A stretch of DNA of 64,000 bases from contig NZ_BNBB01000007.1 of the NCBI RefSeq assembly GCF_014654615.1, forward strand, positions 1-64,000, written 5' to 3'. Position numbers and translations under genes: made by a program. Source of the stretch: Streptosporangium violaceochromogenes (GTDB lineage Bacteria > Actinomycetota > Actinomycetes > Streptosporangiales > Streptosporangiaceae). Positions 17,555 to 26,152 of the stretch are shown one piece after another. The notes beneath the pieces are model-generated. The model did no database searches, was not told the origin of the DNA, and saw nothing but the letters and a program-made list of their open reading frames with translations. Every line of letters begins with the position of its first letter. Position 1 is the first letter of the stretch.

Positions 17555-17591
17555 GGGGCCGTTCCGGCCGGAGCCCGGCCGGAACGGCCCC
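17555..17591 (+). terminator. Bidirectional hairpin terminator
   Basis: A perfect 17-bp stem (17555-17571 with 17575-17591) and a 3-base loop lies between the convergent STAS and GAF-ANTAR genes. There is no long T tract, as usual for actinomycetes. Confidence 0.8.
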
Positions 17592-17623
17592 GTTCGCACC
17601 GAAGCGGTCCGCGGGCCGGCCGC

Positions 17624-18379
17624 TCACCGGCGGTGGGTTCTCAGCTCGCCGGTCTCGGTCAGGTAGCGGGCGATGTCGGCCAGCTTGGTGTTGGTCCGCT
17701 GGCTCGCCCGGACCAGCAGCGCGAACGCCTGATCGGCGGTCACCCTGTGGCGTTCCATGAGAATGCCCTTGGCCTGGCCGATGAGGTCGCGGACGGCGGC
17801 GGCACGCGCCAGGTGCTCCTGCTGCTGGGCGCCGGACAGCGCCACGGCGGCGTGCGAGGCGAACAGCAGGCCCACGTGTTCGGAGTCGTCGTCGAAGGCG
17901 CCTCTGGTCCGCGAGTAAAGGTTCAGCGCCCTCAGGGTGTCGCGCTGAACGTAGAGCTGGAACGACAGCATGCTCATCACCCCGAGCCGCGTGACACGTT
18001 CGGTGAACTTCGGCCAGCGCCGTTCGGAGGTCATGTCCGCCAGCCGTACCGTGTGGTGGTCGTGGATGGCGTCCAGACACGGCCCCTGCCCCGTGTCGTA
18101 CTGGGTCTGGTCCACATGGCGGACCACCTCGTCGCTGGCGGCCCAGGTGTCGACCTCGCGGCGACGCACCACCATCAATCCGGCGTAATGGGCGCTGGGG
18201 ACCGTGGCGACGGCCGCGGCGACGATCGCGTCCAGCGTTTCCCGGACACCCCCCTCCTGAACGGTGCGCGCCAGGGCGCTCAACGTGACGGCCAGGTCGT
18301 CGTGCGCCTGATCGATGACGTCCGACGACGGTTCGGCGCGGCGCTCGACCGTTTTCGCCTCGTTGTCATCGCCTGCCAT
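17624..18379 (-). CDS. GAF and ANTAR domain transcription antiterminator
   Basis: A 251-residue signalling protein. Residues about 20-175 are a GAF sensor domain (LSALARTVQEGGVRETLDAI through LNLYSRTRGAFDDDSEHVG). Residues about 190-245 are the RNA-binding ANTAR module with VRDLIGQAKGILMERHRVTA and ALLVRASQRTNTKLADIARY. Such proteins bind paired hairpins in target mRNAs and prevent termination. The start at 18379 (MAGDDNEAKTVERR) has AAAGGTGG upstream; earlier in-frame codons give an unconserved tail. A second GAF-ANTAR protein is encoded at 48879. Confidence 0.87.
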   Translation of the reverse strand: MAGDDNEAKTVERRAEPSSDVIDQAHDDLAVTLSALARTVQEGGVRETLDAIVAAAVATVPSAHYAGLMVVRRREVDTWAASDEVVRHVDQTQYDTGQGPCLDAIHDHHTVRLADMTSERRWPKFTERVTRLGVMSMLSFQLYVQRDTLRALNLYSRTRGAFDDDSEHVGLLFASHAAVALSGAQQQEHLARAAAVRDLIGQAKGILMERHRVTADQAFALLVRASQRTNTKLADIARYLTETGELRTHRR

Positions 18380-19115
18380 ACCGGGGTACCACCTTTCGGA
18401 TCGGGCGGCTCCGGATGGATTCTTCGTACCATCCGAAGCCTTGACCGGGTCGGTGTCGTGACACCGACCCGGCCTACCTGATATCATCCCGCCCTTTTCA
18501 CCCCTACCCAGAACACGGCTGGTTTCTCCTTGCTCCGGCAGGCCCGGTATTCCGCCGAGACGCCGGCCGGCCGCGCGGGTCGACGAAGACGCTCGTGGAC
18601 GGCTACGGACACTCGTGGATGGCGGTGGATATAAGGGGCAGGGATGCGGAGGGGAAAGCGGTGAACCGGAACACGCCGGAACGCGCGGAGGCGCCGCCGC
18701 CCCTGTGACCGCCCATCCCGGCCGGGCGCCCGTACGCCAATGGGCGCGCCCGTCGTCCGATCCGGTGGCGGGGCGCGGCGGGACCGGGAACCGCGCAGAG
18801 GTTGGATCAGATGGCCGAGGTGGAGAACCTCGGCCATCTGATCGAGCCTCGGGGGTAGGGCCCGGCCTCTCACGCGAAGATTGTGAAAGTCGAGGTCAGG
18901 GGCCGTAACGGGAGCCATGAGGGGCGGAAACGAGAGAACGCGGGCCCGATAAATAAGCAATGTACTGTGTAGCATTGTAATGGCAGCCGCTGATATCGTG
19001 GCCGGGCCGATGGGCCTCCGGCCGATATAGGAGGAACGCAACCGGCGAATCTCGGGGACCGTCCGATGAGTGCGATCGTGCTCCGGCAGAGGCGCGTTGT
19101 TGGGGAGGAGAGCCG
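18380..19115. other. Long intergenic region with one strong inverted repeat
   Basis: About 735 bases without a gene I can support. It holds a perfect 16-bp inverted repeat at 18805-18843 and an AT-rich segment (18950-18990) likely to contain the promoter of the ATP-grasp gene, including CAATG-N11-CATTG. Open frames here are arginine/proline-rich and show no family resemblance. Confidence 0.5.
18805..18843. repeat. Perfect 16-bp inverted repeat with 7-base loop
   Basis: GATCAGATGGCCGAGG (18805-18820) is repeated in exact reverse complement at 18828-18843. It has no T tract and no gene ends nearby, so it is not an obvious terminator. It could be an RNA hairpin in a leader of the downstream operon or a small mobile-repeat relic. 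Confidence 0.75.
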
Positions 19116-20336
19116 GTGCGGCGCAGACGACTTCTGGTCATCGGCAGTGGCGGCAGGGTTTTCCGCGAATACGCGCTCAGTGGTATGGCGCGCAGGGCCG
19201 ATCTGATCCTCGTCAATGGCGCCGACGTCACATGGCCCGCGCCTTATGTGGTGGAATCGCACGTCGCCGATCTCGCCGACCTTGATGGGCTCACCAGGCT
19301 GGCACAGGGCCTCGGCCTGGACGGCGTGCTCACCTACGACGAGGCACAGGTGAGCACGGCGGCGGAACTGGCCGCCCGGCTGGGCCTGCCGCACACGGAC
19401 GCCGCGGCGATCGGCCGTGCCAAGGACAAGTTCGCCCTGCGCAAATGCCTGGACGCCGCCGGTCTCAGCCCGGTTCGCCACGGCATCGCGTACTCGGCCA
19501 AGCAGGCGCGGGAGATCGCGACCAGGGTCGGGTATCCACTGGTGTGCAAGCCGCCCGCGCTGGGCGGCAGTGTCGGCGTGGTGCGCGTGGACGACGCCAG
19601 GGCGCTCGACGAGGCGTTCTCCCTGGCGAACACCGTCGATTACTTCGGCCAGACCTCGCTGGTGGCCGGTGTGCTGATCGAGGAGTATCTGGACGGCCCG
19701 GAGTACAGCGTCGAAAGCGTGGTCTGGGAGGGGCGTGCGCATCCGCTCGTGGTGGCGGAGAAGGAGCTGGCGTTTCCGCCGTACTTCGAGGAGCTGGCGC
19801 ACATCGTGCCCGCCGCGCCGCATCCCGATCTCGACGACGCCCTCCGGATGGTCGTGGAGGCGCACCGCGCGCTCGGCCTCGACCGGCTGGTCACCCACAC
19901 CGAGTTCAAACTCACCGGTCAGGGACCGCGCATCGTCGAGGTCAACGTCCGGCTGGGCGGGGGGCTGATCCCACGCCTGGGGCAGCTGGCCCTCGGCGTC
20001 GACGTCGCGGCCGCGGCCGCGGACGTGGCGGTCGGTGTTCCGCCCGACCTGTGTGCCGGCCGTCAGGAGGCGGCGTCCATCCTGATGGTCTACCCGGGCC
20101 ACCCCATCCGGTTCCAGGCGCTCGGCCTGCGCCACGACCCCGCCGGCTATCCCGGCCTCGTTGACTTCGCCCGCATCCAGGAGCCGGGCACCGAGCTGCG
20201 CCTGCCGCCGGACGGCTTCCTCTCCAGGCTGGGTTACGTGATCGTCACCGGCGCCACCCGTGAGGAGTGCCTGGCCAGGCGTTCCACGGTCGCCGCGGAC
20301 CTTGTCATCGAGGGTGCCAGGCTGGGCACGCGGTGA
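19116..20336 (+). CDS. ATP-grasp carboxylate-amine ligase-like protein
   Basis: A 406-residue ATP-grasp enzyme that should form an amide or peptide bond via an acyl phosphate. The N-terminal pre-grasp Rossmann part is RRLLVIGSGGRVFREYAL. The ATP-grasp core shows RAKDKFALRKCLDAAGLSP, GYPLVCKPPALGGSVGVVRV (Lys plus Gly-rich loop), IEEYLDGPEYSVESVV, and the Mg-binding HTEFKLTGQGPRIVEVNVRL. GTG 19116 follows GGGGAGGAG. It overlaps the MFS gene by four bases (GTGA) and heads an operon with an adenylating enzyme and a carrier protein, which suggests it joins an amino acid to the product. The substrate is unknown. Confidence 0.85.
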   Translation: MRRRRLLVIGSGGRVFREYALSGMARRADLILVNGADVTWPAPYVVESHVADLADLDGLTRLAQGLGLDGVLTYDEAQVSTAAELAARLGLPHTDAAAIGRAKDKFALRKCLDAAGLSPVRHGIAYSAKQAREIATRVGYPLVCKPPALGGSVGVVRVDDARALDEAFSLANTVDYFGQTSLVAGVLIEEYLDGPEYSVESVVWEGRAHPLVVAEKELAFPPYFEELAHIVPAAPHPDLDDALRMVVEAHRALGLDRLVTHTEFKLTGQGPRIVEVNVRLGGGLIPRLGQLALGVDVAAAAADVAVGVPPDLCAGRQEAASILMVYPGHPIRFQALGLRHDPAGYPGLVDFARIQEPGTELRLPPDGFLSRLGYVIVTGATREECLARRSTVAADLVIEGARLGTR

Positions 20337-21577
20337 CCGCCGACCAGACCGAGGAGCGGTCACACCGCCCCGTGCTCCAGGTGGTGCTGCGCTCGCCGCG
20401 TCCGGTCCTGATCCTCGTCGCGGGTGTCTTCCTCAACAGGTCCGGCTCCTACTTCGGCACGTTCCTCGCGCTGTTCCTGAAGCAGATCGGCTTCACGCTC
20501 CAGGAACTGCCCCTCGTGCTGCTGGGTGTGGGCGTCGTCATCCCGCTGGGATCCGTGATCGGTGGCTGGCTCGCCGACCGGTTCTCCCGTAAGGCGTCCC
20601 TCGTCGGCACCACGTTGATGGCCGCGGTCGGCCTCGGCGTCATCGGCGCCGCGCCCGGCCGCGACGTCGCGCTGCTCGGGGTGTGCGTCGCGGCGCTGTT
20701 CGCCCAGGCGTACCTGCCCGCCGCTTCGGCTGTGCTGATCGACCACACCGAGCCGCAGGACCGGGTGCCCACCTTCGCCTTCTTCCGGCTCGCGCTGAAC
20801 CTCGGTGCGGCGATCGGGCCCGTGATCGCGATCGCCGTGGTGCCCTACGGCCTTGAGAGGCTTTTCCTGATCAGTGCCGTCTGCTACCTGCTCTTCGGGC
20901 TGATCATGTTGTTCTGGCTGCCCGCCGAGCGGCGCGCCGGGACGACGGATCGCGCCGCGGGGGCCGTCCGGCAGGGGCGGAACGTGCCACCGGACCGGCA
21001 CTCCTCGCGGCATCTGCCGGTGTTCCTGGCCGCGGTCTTCGGCATCACGCTGGTGTACGTGCAATATTCCTCGACGGTGTCGCTGGCCGTGTCGAGGCTT
21101 CACGACGTGGAGTCCTACGCCGCGCTGATCACGATCAACGCGGTGCTGGTGATCCTCGTCGAACTGCCGTTGAGCGGCTGGACGCGGAGACTGCCGTGGT
21201 GGCGTCCCCTGGTGCTGGGAACGGTGCTGATGGCGGTGGGCATCCCCCTCTCGGGTGCCGCCGGGCCGTACTGGCTGATCGTGATCGGCGTGCTCACCTG
21301 GACCGTCGGGGAGATCCTCTTCTCGCCGGTGATCGCCACCGCGGTCGCCGACCTGTCCGCGGACGATCGGATCGGCCGCTACCAGAGCTACCTCTCCACC
21401 ACCCAGGCCTGCGCGTTCGCGTTCGGCCCCGCGATCGGCATCTTTGTGTACGGGATCGGTCCGGCACTGCTGTGGGGCGGCTGCCTGGTGGTGGGAGCGC
21501 TGTGCGTTCTGGGGTTCGTCGGCTCTGGCCGGGCGGTGAGGCGGCAGGCCGCGCCGCGTGATGAGGCATGGAGGTGA
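20333..21577 (+). CDS. MFS transporter of the ATP-grasp/adenylation locus
   Basis: A 414-residue major facilitator with 12 predicted helices. GGWLADRFSRKASLVGTTLM is the MFS loop 2-3 signature, and a matching long central loop (about residues 195-225) divides the two halves. The type resembles drug/metabolite exporters. GTG 20333 overlaps the ATP-grasp stop (GTGA), so it is co-translated; its own stop overlaps the start region of the adenylation gene. In this setting it most likely exports the product or a precursor. No substrate can be named. Confidence 0.82.
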   Translation: MTADQTEERSHRPVLQVVLRSPRPVLILVAGVFLNRSGSYFGTFLALFLKQIGFTLQELPLVLLGVGVVIPLGSVIGGWLADRFSRKASLVGTTLMAAVGLGVIGAAPGRDVALLGVCVAALFAQAYLPAASAVLIDHTEPQDRVPTFAFFRLALNLGAAIGPVIAIAVVPYGLERLFLISAVCYLLFGLIMLFWLPAERRAGTTDRAAGAVRQGRNVPPDRHSSRHLPVFLAAVFGITLVYVQYSSTVSLAVSRLHDVESYAALITINAVLVILVELPLSGWTRRLPWWRPLVLGTVLMAVGIPLSGAAGPYWLIVIGVLTWTVGEILFSPVIATAVADLSADDRIGRYQSYLSTTQACAFAFGPAIGIFVYGIGPALLWGGCLVVGALCVLGFVGSGRAVRRQAAPRDEAWR

Positions 21578-21579
21578 AT

Positions 21580-23172
21580 GTGACGGGAACGACGGCGACC
21601 TCCGGTTCCCCCGCCGTGGTGCTCGACTGGCTGCGGCGGGCGCGCACCGGCGGGGTGCGTCGCTACGAGCGTGGCGGAACCGTCTTCGTACCGTGGGAGC
21701 AGGTCCACGCCGACGTCGAGCGGGTGGCCGGTCACCTGCGCCGCGGCGGTGTCGAGCGGGGTGACCGGATCGGGGTCCGGGCCGGCAACGGTTATGAGTG
21801 GCTGGTGCTCGACCTGGCCTTGTTGCGGCTGGGTGCCCTCCTGGTCGCGGTGCCGGTACCCGACTTCAAGGGCCGGCCGGCCGCCGAGATCACATCCCGG
21901 TACGGCATCGCGATGATGTTCGCGGACAGGTCCGGACGCACGGACGGGGACGGTTCGGTACCCCTGGAATCCCTGCTGGACCTTCCGGCGCTGCCGCCGC
22001 CCGTGAGGGTGGCCCCCAAGGGGCGCCGGCTTCCGCTCGACGACCGCGACTACTTCTCGGTGGTGTTCTCCTCCGGTACCGCGGGGCGGATCAAGTGCCT
22101 GCTGATGTACTGGCCGGGCGTCCACCGCCTGATCGAGGCCACGATCGAGACGTACGCGGTCGGCGCGGACGACCGCATCATGATCGCGTTGCCGCTCTCC
22201 ACCTTCCAGCAGCGCTACCTGTGCTACCTGGCCATCCGGTCGGAGTGTGAGGTCGTCCTGACCACCACCGCCCGCTACGTGCCCGCGCTGACCGACTGCG
22301 CGCCGACCATCCTGCTCGGTCCGCCCACCTTCTACGAGTTCGCGCTGATCCGGTTCGAGAACGAGGAGGCGGAGGTCCGGGACGGCCTGGTGGAGATGGC
22401 ACGATCCACCGATGACCGGGAGACCCGCCGTAAGCTGTTCGCGTCCTACCACGAGATGTTCGGCGGGAACGTCCGGCTGATGCTCGTGGGGTCGGCTCCG
22501 GTGCGCCGGGAGATGCTGGACCTGTTCGACCTGGCCGGGTTCGAGCTGTACCAGATCTACGGCATGACCGAGAGCGGTTTCCTCGCCTGGAACCGGCCGG
22601 GCGCGAACCGGATCGGCTCGGCCGGGCGTGAGACCTACCCCGGAACCGTCTCCGTCGCCGCGGACGGCGAGGTGCTGATCGGCCATCCGTGGCACATCTG
22701 CGTGGGGTACGAGGGCGAGTCCCCGGACGACGTGGCGGCGGTCTTCCGCGGCGGCGACGTGATCGCCACCGGTGACCTGGGGGAGTTCGTCGACGGCTAC
22801 CTGCACATCAGGGGACGCAAGAAGAACGTCATCGTCACCACCGGCGGGCAGAAGATACAGCGCGAGGACGCGGAGGCCGAACTGTGCCGGGCCGCCGGGG
22901 TCAGCCAGGTTGCCCTGCTCGACGTGCCCACCGGTCAGGGGATGGCGGTGGTGGCCTGGTACCAGGGCGAGGAGGCCGTGGCGCGCGCCTCCCTGCGCTC
23001 GCGCGTGCAGCAGTTGAACCGGAGGCTGGGACCGGACCTGCGCATCGGCGGCATCGCGCTGGTGCGGGGCGATCCGGCCCAGGACAGCACACTGCGCAAC
23101 CGCAATCTGAAACTGAACCGCTCCGCGGTCTGGGCGGCCTTCGAGCGACGACTGGAAACCATCGACGGGTGA
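21580..23172 (+). CDS. Free-standing AMP-forming adenylation enzyme/acyl-CoA ligase
   Basis: A protein of about 530 residues in the ANL superfamily. Core motifs are VVFSSGTAGRIKCLLMYW (A3, phosphate loop, with an unusual AGRIK instead of TGxPK), YQIYGMTESG (A5), TGDLGEFVDGYLHIRGRKKN (A7-A8) and a C-terminal NRNLKLNRSAV (A10 Lys). It activates a carboxylate as an adenylate and probably loads it on the carrier protein encoded 13 bases downstream. GTG 21580 has GGAGG five bases upstream; ATG 21568 is an alternative and would overlap the MFS stop. The substrate is unknown. The odd A3 motif sets it apart from ordinary fatty acyl-CoA ligases. Confidence 0.85.
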   Translation: MTGTTATSGSPAVVLDWLRRARTGGVRRYERGGTVFVPWEQVHADVERVAGHLRRGGVERGDRIGVRAGNGYEWLVLDLALLRLGALLVAVPVPDFKGRPAAEITSRYGIAMMFADRSGRTDGDGSVPLESLLDLPALPPPVRVAPKGRRLPLDDRDYFSVVFSSGTAGRIKCLLMYWPGVHRLIEATIETYAVGADDRIMIALPLSTFQQRYLCYLAIRSECEVVLTTTARYVPALTDCAPTILLGPPTFYEFALIRFENEEAEVRDGLVEMARSTDDRETRRKLFASYHEMFGGNVRLMLVGSAPVRREMLDLFDLAGFELYQIYGMTESGFLAWNRPGANRIGSAGRETYPGTVSVAADGEVLIGHPWHICVGYEGESPDDVAAVFRGGDVIATGDLGEFVDGYLHIRGRKKNVIVTTGGQKIQREDAEAELCRAAGVSQVALLDVPTGQGMAVVAWYQGEEAVARASLRSRVQQLNRRLGPDLRIGGIALVRGDPAQDSTLRNRNLKLNRSAVWAAFERRLETIDG

Positions 23173-23185
23173 GGCAGGGATATCC

Positions 23186-23440
23186 ATGACCATGAGGATC
23201 ACCGACGGCCACGCGGCGGTCGTCGACCGCGTGGCGGAGCTCTGGCGCGGGATGCTCAACCGCGCCGAGGTCCCCCATGACAGGCATTTCGCGGAACTCG
23301 GCGGTGACTCGCTGCTGCTGCTGTCGATCATCACCCGGCTTGAGGAGGAGTACGGTGTCGAACTCGACGTTGAGGCCGTCGTGGAGGATCTCACGGTGAA
23401 CGGGATGGCGGGGGTCGTCAGCGCGGCCAAGGCGCAATAG
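23186..23440 (+). CDS. Acyl/peptidyl carrier protein
   Basis: An 84-residue phosphopantetheine carrier. The prosthetic-group serine is in AELGGDSLLLLSIITRLEEE (about residue 43), followed by the recognition helix. VELDVEAVVEDLTVNGMAGV completes the four-helix fold. It should carry the acyl group activated by the adenylation enzyme immediately upstream, after being primed by a PPTase such as that at 16316. The ATG at 23186 follows CAGGGATATCC; ATG 23192 is an alternative. The absence of a condensation or ketosynthase gene beside it is notable. Confidence 0.9.
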   Translation: MTMRITDGHAAVVDRVAELWRGMLNRAEVPHDRHFAELGGDSLLLLSIITRLEEEYGVELDVEAVVEDLTVNGMAGVVSAAKAQ

Positions 23441-23442
23441 CC

Positions 23443-24456
23443 GTGGACGACGGTCAGAACGTTCCCGGCTGGGCGTCGGCGCTGGACGGCGAACTGGTGC
23501 AGGCGGCCGTGCGTCAGCCGTACGTGGCCTTCACCGATCCGCTGGCCGCCCGGCGCAACTTCGCCCGCGCGACCCGGCTGTCGCGTGCGCTCCGCGGCGT
23601 GACGTACGACCCCGAGGGCGTCGACGTCGATCACCTCGTCCTCCGCGTGCCGGAGGACGGCCACGAGCTGACCGTCCGCCGCTACGTGCCCGGGGCGGTG
23701 CCCGCGCCGCGGCCCGCGATGGTCTACTTCCACGGTGGCGCCTTCGTCGCCGGAGATCTCGACACCGAACACGACCGCTGCCTGCGCTTCGCCGCGGAGG
23801 CGGGGTGCGCGGTGTTCTCGGTGGAGTATCGCCGGCCGCCCGACCACCCCTTTCCGGTGCCGGTGAAGGACTGCCTCGCGGCCGTCGAGTGGATCGCTGC
23901 CGAGGCCGGCGCGCTCGATGTGGACTCGCGGTTGATCGCGGTCGGCGGCAGCAGCGCGGGCGCCACGCTGGCGGCGGCGGTGGCCTTGCTCTGCCGGGAC
24001 CGCGGCGGCCCGGAACCGGTGCTGCAGATGCTGCTCTACCCGGCCCTCGACAACCGGCTCGACAGCGATTCCATGGCGGCCTATCCTCGCGTCACCTCCT
24101 GGACGATCGAGGACAGCGCCCTGATGTGGCGCCATTACCTGGGAGACGATCCGCGAGCGGCTTCGTCGGCGTACGCGGTTCCCGCGCGTCGCGGAGACTT
24201 CACCGGCGTGGCGCCCGCCTATGTCCTCGTCGCCGAGGTCGACGCCCTGCGCGACGAGGCGATCGACTACGCGGTCCGCATGATGGGTGACGGCGTACCG
24301 GTGGAGCTGCACCACCTGGCGGGCACCTTTCACGGCTTCGACGCCGCCGCGCCGGCCGCGCGGGTCTCCCAGCGCTCACTGGCCGGGCAGAGCGCGGCTC
24401 TGCGGGCGGCTTTCCGCCGTGCCGAACAGGCGAGTGCGGCCGCCGGAGGGCACTGA
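23443..24456 (+). CDS. Alpha/beta hydrolase, hormone-sensitive lipase type
   Basis: A 337-residue esterase/acyltransferase-like hydrolase. The oxyanion-hole motif is VYFHGGAFVAGD (about residues 94-105), the nucleophile is in AVGGSSAGATLAAA, the acid in VLVAEVDALRDEA and the His in LAGTFHGFDAAAP. GTG 23443 begins two bases after the carrier-protein stop, so it is in the same operon. It could release product from the carrier or trim it. A second hydrolase of the same type is encoded at 26937, suggesting two ester- or acyl-handling steps. Confidence 0.88.
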   Translation: MDDGQNVPGWASALDGELVQAAVRQPYVAFTDPLAARRNFARATRLSRALRGVTYDPEGVDVDHLVLRVPEDGHELTVRRYVPGAVPAPRPAMVYFHGGAFVAGDLDTEHDRCLRFAAEAGCAVFSVEYRRPPDHPFPVPVKDCLAAVEWIAAEAGALDVDSRLIAVGGSSAGATLAAAVALLCRDRGGPEPVLQMLLYPALDNRLDSDSMAAYPRVTSWTIEDSALMWRHYLGDDPRAASSAYAVPARRGDFTGVAPAYVLVAEVDALRDEAIDYAVRMMGDGVPVELHHLAGTFHGFDAAAPAARVSQRSLAGQSAALRAAFRRAEQASAAAGGH

Positions 24457-24800
24457 AGTCCTTCCGGGCGGCCTCGGCCGCGCCCCTTTCCGGTTGAGCG
24501 GAATCTTTGTGATATAGAAATGTGATATGTCTGAAGCGGGTGCGTTAGACGAATATTTGGTGATTTGGGGAAAAATGTCTTGCGCATCACTGTTCGGTGT
24601 TTCACACTGGATGTGATGCGGCGACGATCCGGGGGCGGTAAAGCATTTCGGGAATCTCGACCTATGACTTCTGTGCCTGCCGTCTGAATGTCCGGGATCA
24701 CTTTCGGAATTGAGGCTTCATGTGCTGGGTCGTATTTATTGTGCCTGAAAGATCGGTCGCAGCCTGGTCGGATTCGGATACAGGAGTCGGGTGACGTTAC
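24457..24800. other. AT-rich intergenic region within the small-molecule locus
   Basis: This stretch is markedly AT-richer than its surroundings. It holds an 8-bp inverted repeat, CGCATCAC (24583-24590) and GTGATGCG (24613-24620), and likely carries the promoter of the second operon (24801 onward). A 29-codon frame at 24526-24615 has no ribosome site and I do not call it. Confidence 0.5.
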
Positions 24801-25922
24801 GTGGAATTGGCGACGAAACTCGTTGTCGACGGTTTTCTGGTGTTGGGTTTCGGCTTACAGCATTCGATGCTGGCCACGCTTCGGGTCAAGAAAACCGTCA
24901 AGGCCAAGATGGGCATGGAAGCGCTGGCGTGGCGGTCGGTGGAGTCGCTGTCGAACGTCGTTTACGTTCTCGTCGCGGCCGGCCTGTGGCAGACCACGCC
25001 TGAGAGCGTCATCTGGCGGACCGGCGGCGTGCTGATGTACGCCTTCTACGCCGTCACCGTGGCCTCATGGTTGTGGTACTGGCAGCTGCATCTTTTCGAG
25101 TACGACTGCGGGCTGGCCTTCGGCTCCACCACCCTGGTCTCGCAGGTGACCAACTCCCCGGGCCCGAAACTGATTCCGTGGAAGGTCGGGTCCAGGCGCT
25201 GGATCCGCTTCCCGGTGCACACCGCGTTCTTCGGGATGTTCCTGTTCCTGCCCACCATGACCGCGGATCTGCTGGTTCTCGGCGTCGTGCTCAACGTCTA
25301 CAACGTCGTCGGCAGCATTCTGTACGACAAGCGGCTGGTCAGGCTGGTCAAGGACGCCTACATGCCGTACGTGAACGTGACCGGCCTGATCTTCCCGCCG
25401 GTGTACCGGGCCCCGCGCGGAGCCGCCGACATCGAGATGTCCTCCCCGGCGCACTGGCGCCGCCCGCTCAAGCACACGCCGGGCCTCGTCGTCGGCATCG
25501 GCCTGGGCGCGCTGTACTGGCTGGTCCTGGGCGACAACGCCACTTCGCCGATGGACATGCTGAAGGCCGGCCTGGCCGGCCTGGCCGGCGCGGCGGTGAC
25601 CGGCCTGCTGCTGGGCAGGATCCTGCGGCCCTTCTCCGACGACTACGGCCAGGTACAGACCGATCTGTCCACCACCGTCGCGCTCAACGCCGCCGTCGGC
25701 GTCGTCACCTGGGCTGTGCTCGGGTGGGTGAACAGCGGCTCCCCGCCGTCCTTCGCCGCGTTCCTGCCGCTGTGGTTCGTCGTCCAGTACCTTGGCCACG
25801 TGTTCGCCGTGCTGGCGGACCGCGACCGATGGTCCATCGCGGGCGTCGAGCGCCGTGCGGCGACCAGGCCGGCCGGAACCGGCCCGGTGGCCGACACGGA
25901 GCTGAAGCCCGCCACGGCCTGA
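24801..25922 (+). CDS. Membrane protein with NnrU/isoprenylcysteine methyltransferase-like domain
   Basis: A 373-residue polytopic membrane protein. The first 200 residues resemble the NnrU/MddA/ICMT group: LGFGLQHSMLATLRVKKTVK near the N-terminus, then SILYDKRLVRLVKDAYMPYV, equivalent to the ER-LxxxxGxxYxxY motif that binds SAM in this group. The C-terminal third has four more hydrophobic segments (for example MLKAGLAGLAGAAVTGLLLG) of a type I do not recognise. It might methylate a thiol or carboxylate within the membrane; this is a weak inference. GTG 24801 starts it, with AGGAG 14 bases upstream. Confidence 0.6.
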   Translation: MELATKLVVDGFLVLGFGLQHSMLATLRVKKTVKAKMGMEALAWRSVESLSNVVYVLVAAGLWQTTPESVIWRTGGVLMYAFYAVTVASWLWYWQLHLFEYDCGLAFGSTTLVSQVTNSPGPKLIPWKVGSRRWIRFPVHTAFFGMFLFLPTMTADLLVLGVVLNVYNVVGSILYDKRLVRLVKDAYMPYVNVTGLIFPPVYRAPRGAADIEMSSPAHWRRPLKHTPGLVVGIGLGALYWLVLGDNATSPMDMLKAGLAGLAGAAVTGLLLGRILRPFSDDYGQVQTDLSTTVALNAAVGVVTWAVLGWVNSGSPPSFAAFLPLWFVVQYLGHVFAVLADRDRWSIAGVERRAATRPAGTGPVADTELKPATA

Positions 25923-26002
25923 CGTCCCGTGTCCGCGGGAGCCGGTGACGTCCCGGCCGGGCCGGGCCGTAGCAATCATCGACAAACGGAGGAAGGACAA
26001 GC

Positions 26003-26152
26003 TTGCGCACAGTCATCGTCTCCGGTGCCCCGTCCGGCACCGGGCTCGCCACCGCCCGGCGACGGGTCGCCGACGGCGGAGAACGGGCCGGGGGAGCCTC
26101 CTGCGCCCGCGGTACTTTCACGGTGAGGCGTACTGAGGGGACCGATTCATGA
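26003..26152 (+). pseudogene. Short-chain dehydrogenase remnant with internal deletion
   Basis: A TTG start preceded by GGAGGAAGGAC opens a 49-codon frame beginning RTVIVSGAPSGTGLATARR, the NAD(P)-binding beta-alpha turn (GxxxGxG) of an SDR. It jumps to GASCARGTFTVRRTE, which resembles the last strand of SDRs (G..x.TG..xxVDGG). About 200 residues in between, including Ser-Tyr-Lys catalysis, are missing. The stop overlaps the next ATG (26149). The intact ribosome site and operon position suggest the lost dehydrogenase once belonged to this pathway. Confidence 0.6.

Noticed and set aside
18484..19041. 185-codon minus-strand frame between the GAF-ANTAR and ATP-grasp genes
   Set aside because: Arg/Pro-rich, no ribosome site, no recognisable domain, and it spans the perfect hairpin.
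24526..24615. 29-codon frame in the AT-rich gap before 24801 as a second peptide gene
   Set aside because: No ribosome site and no modifying enzyme directly beside it; the frame is short enough to be chance.
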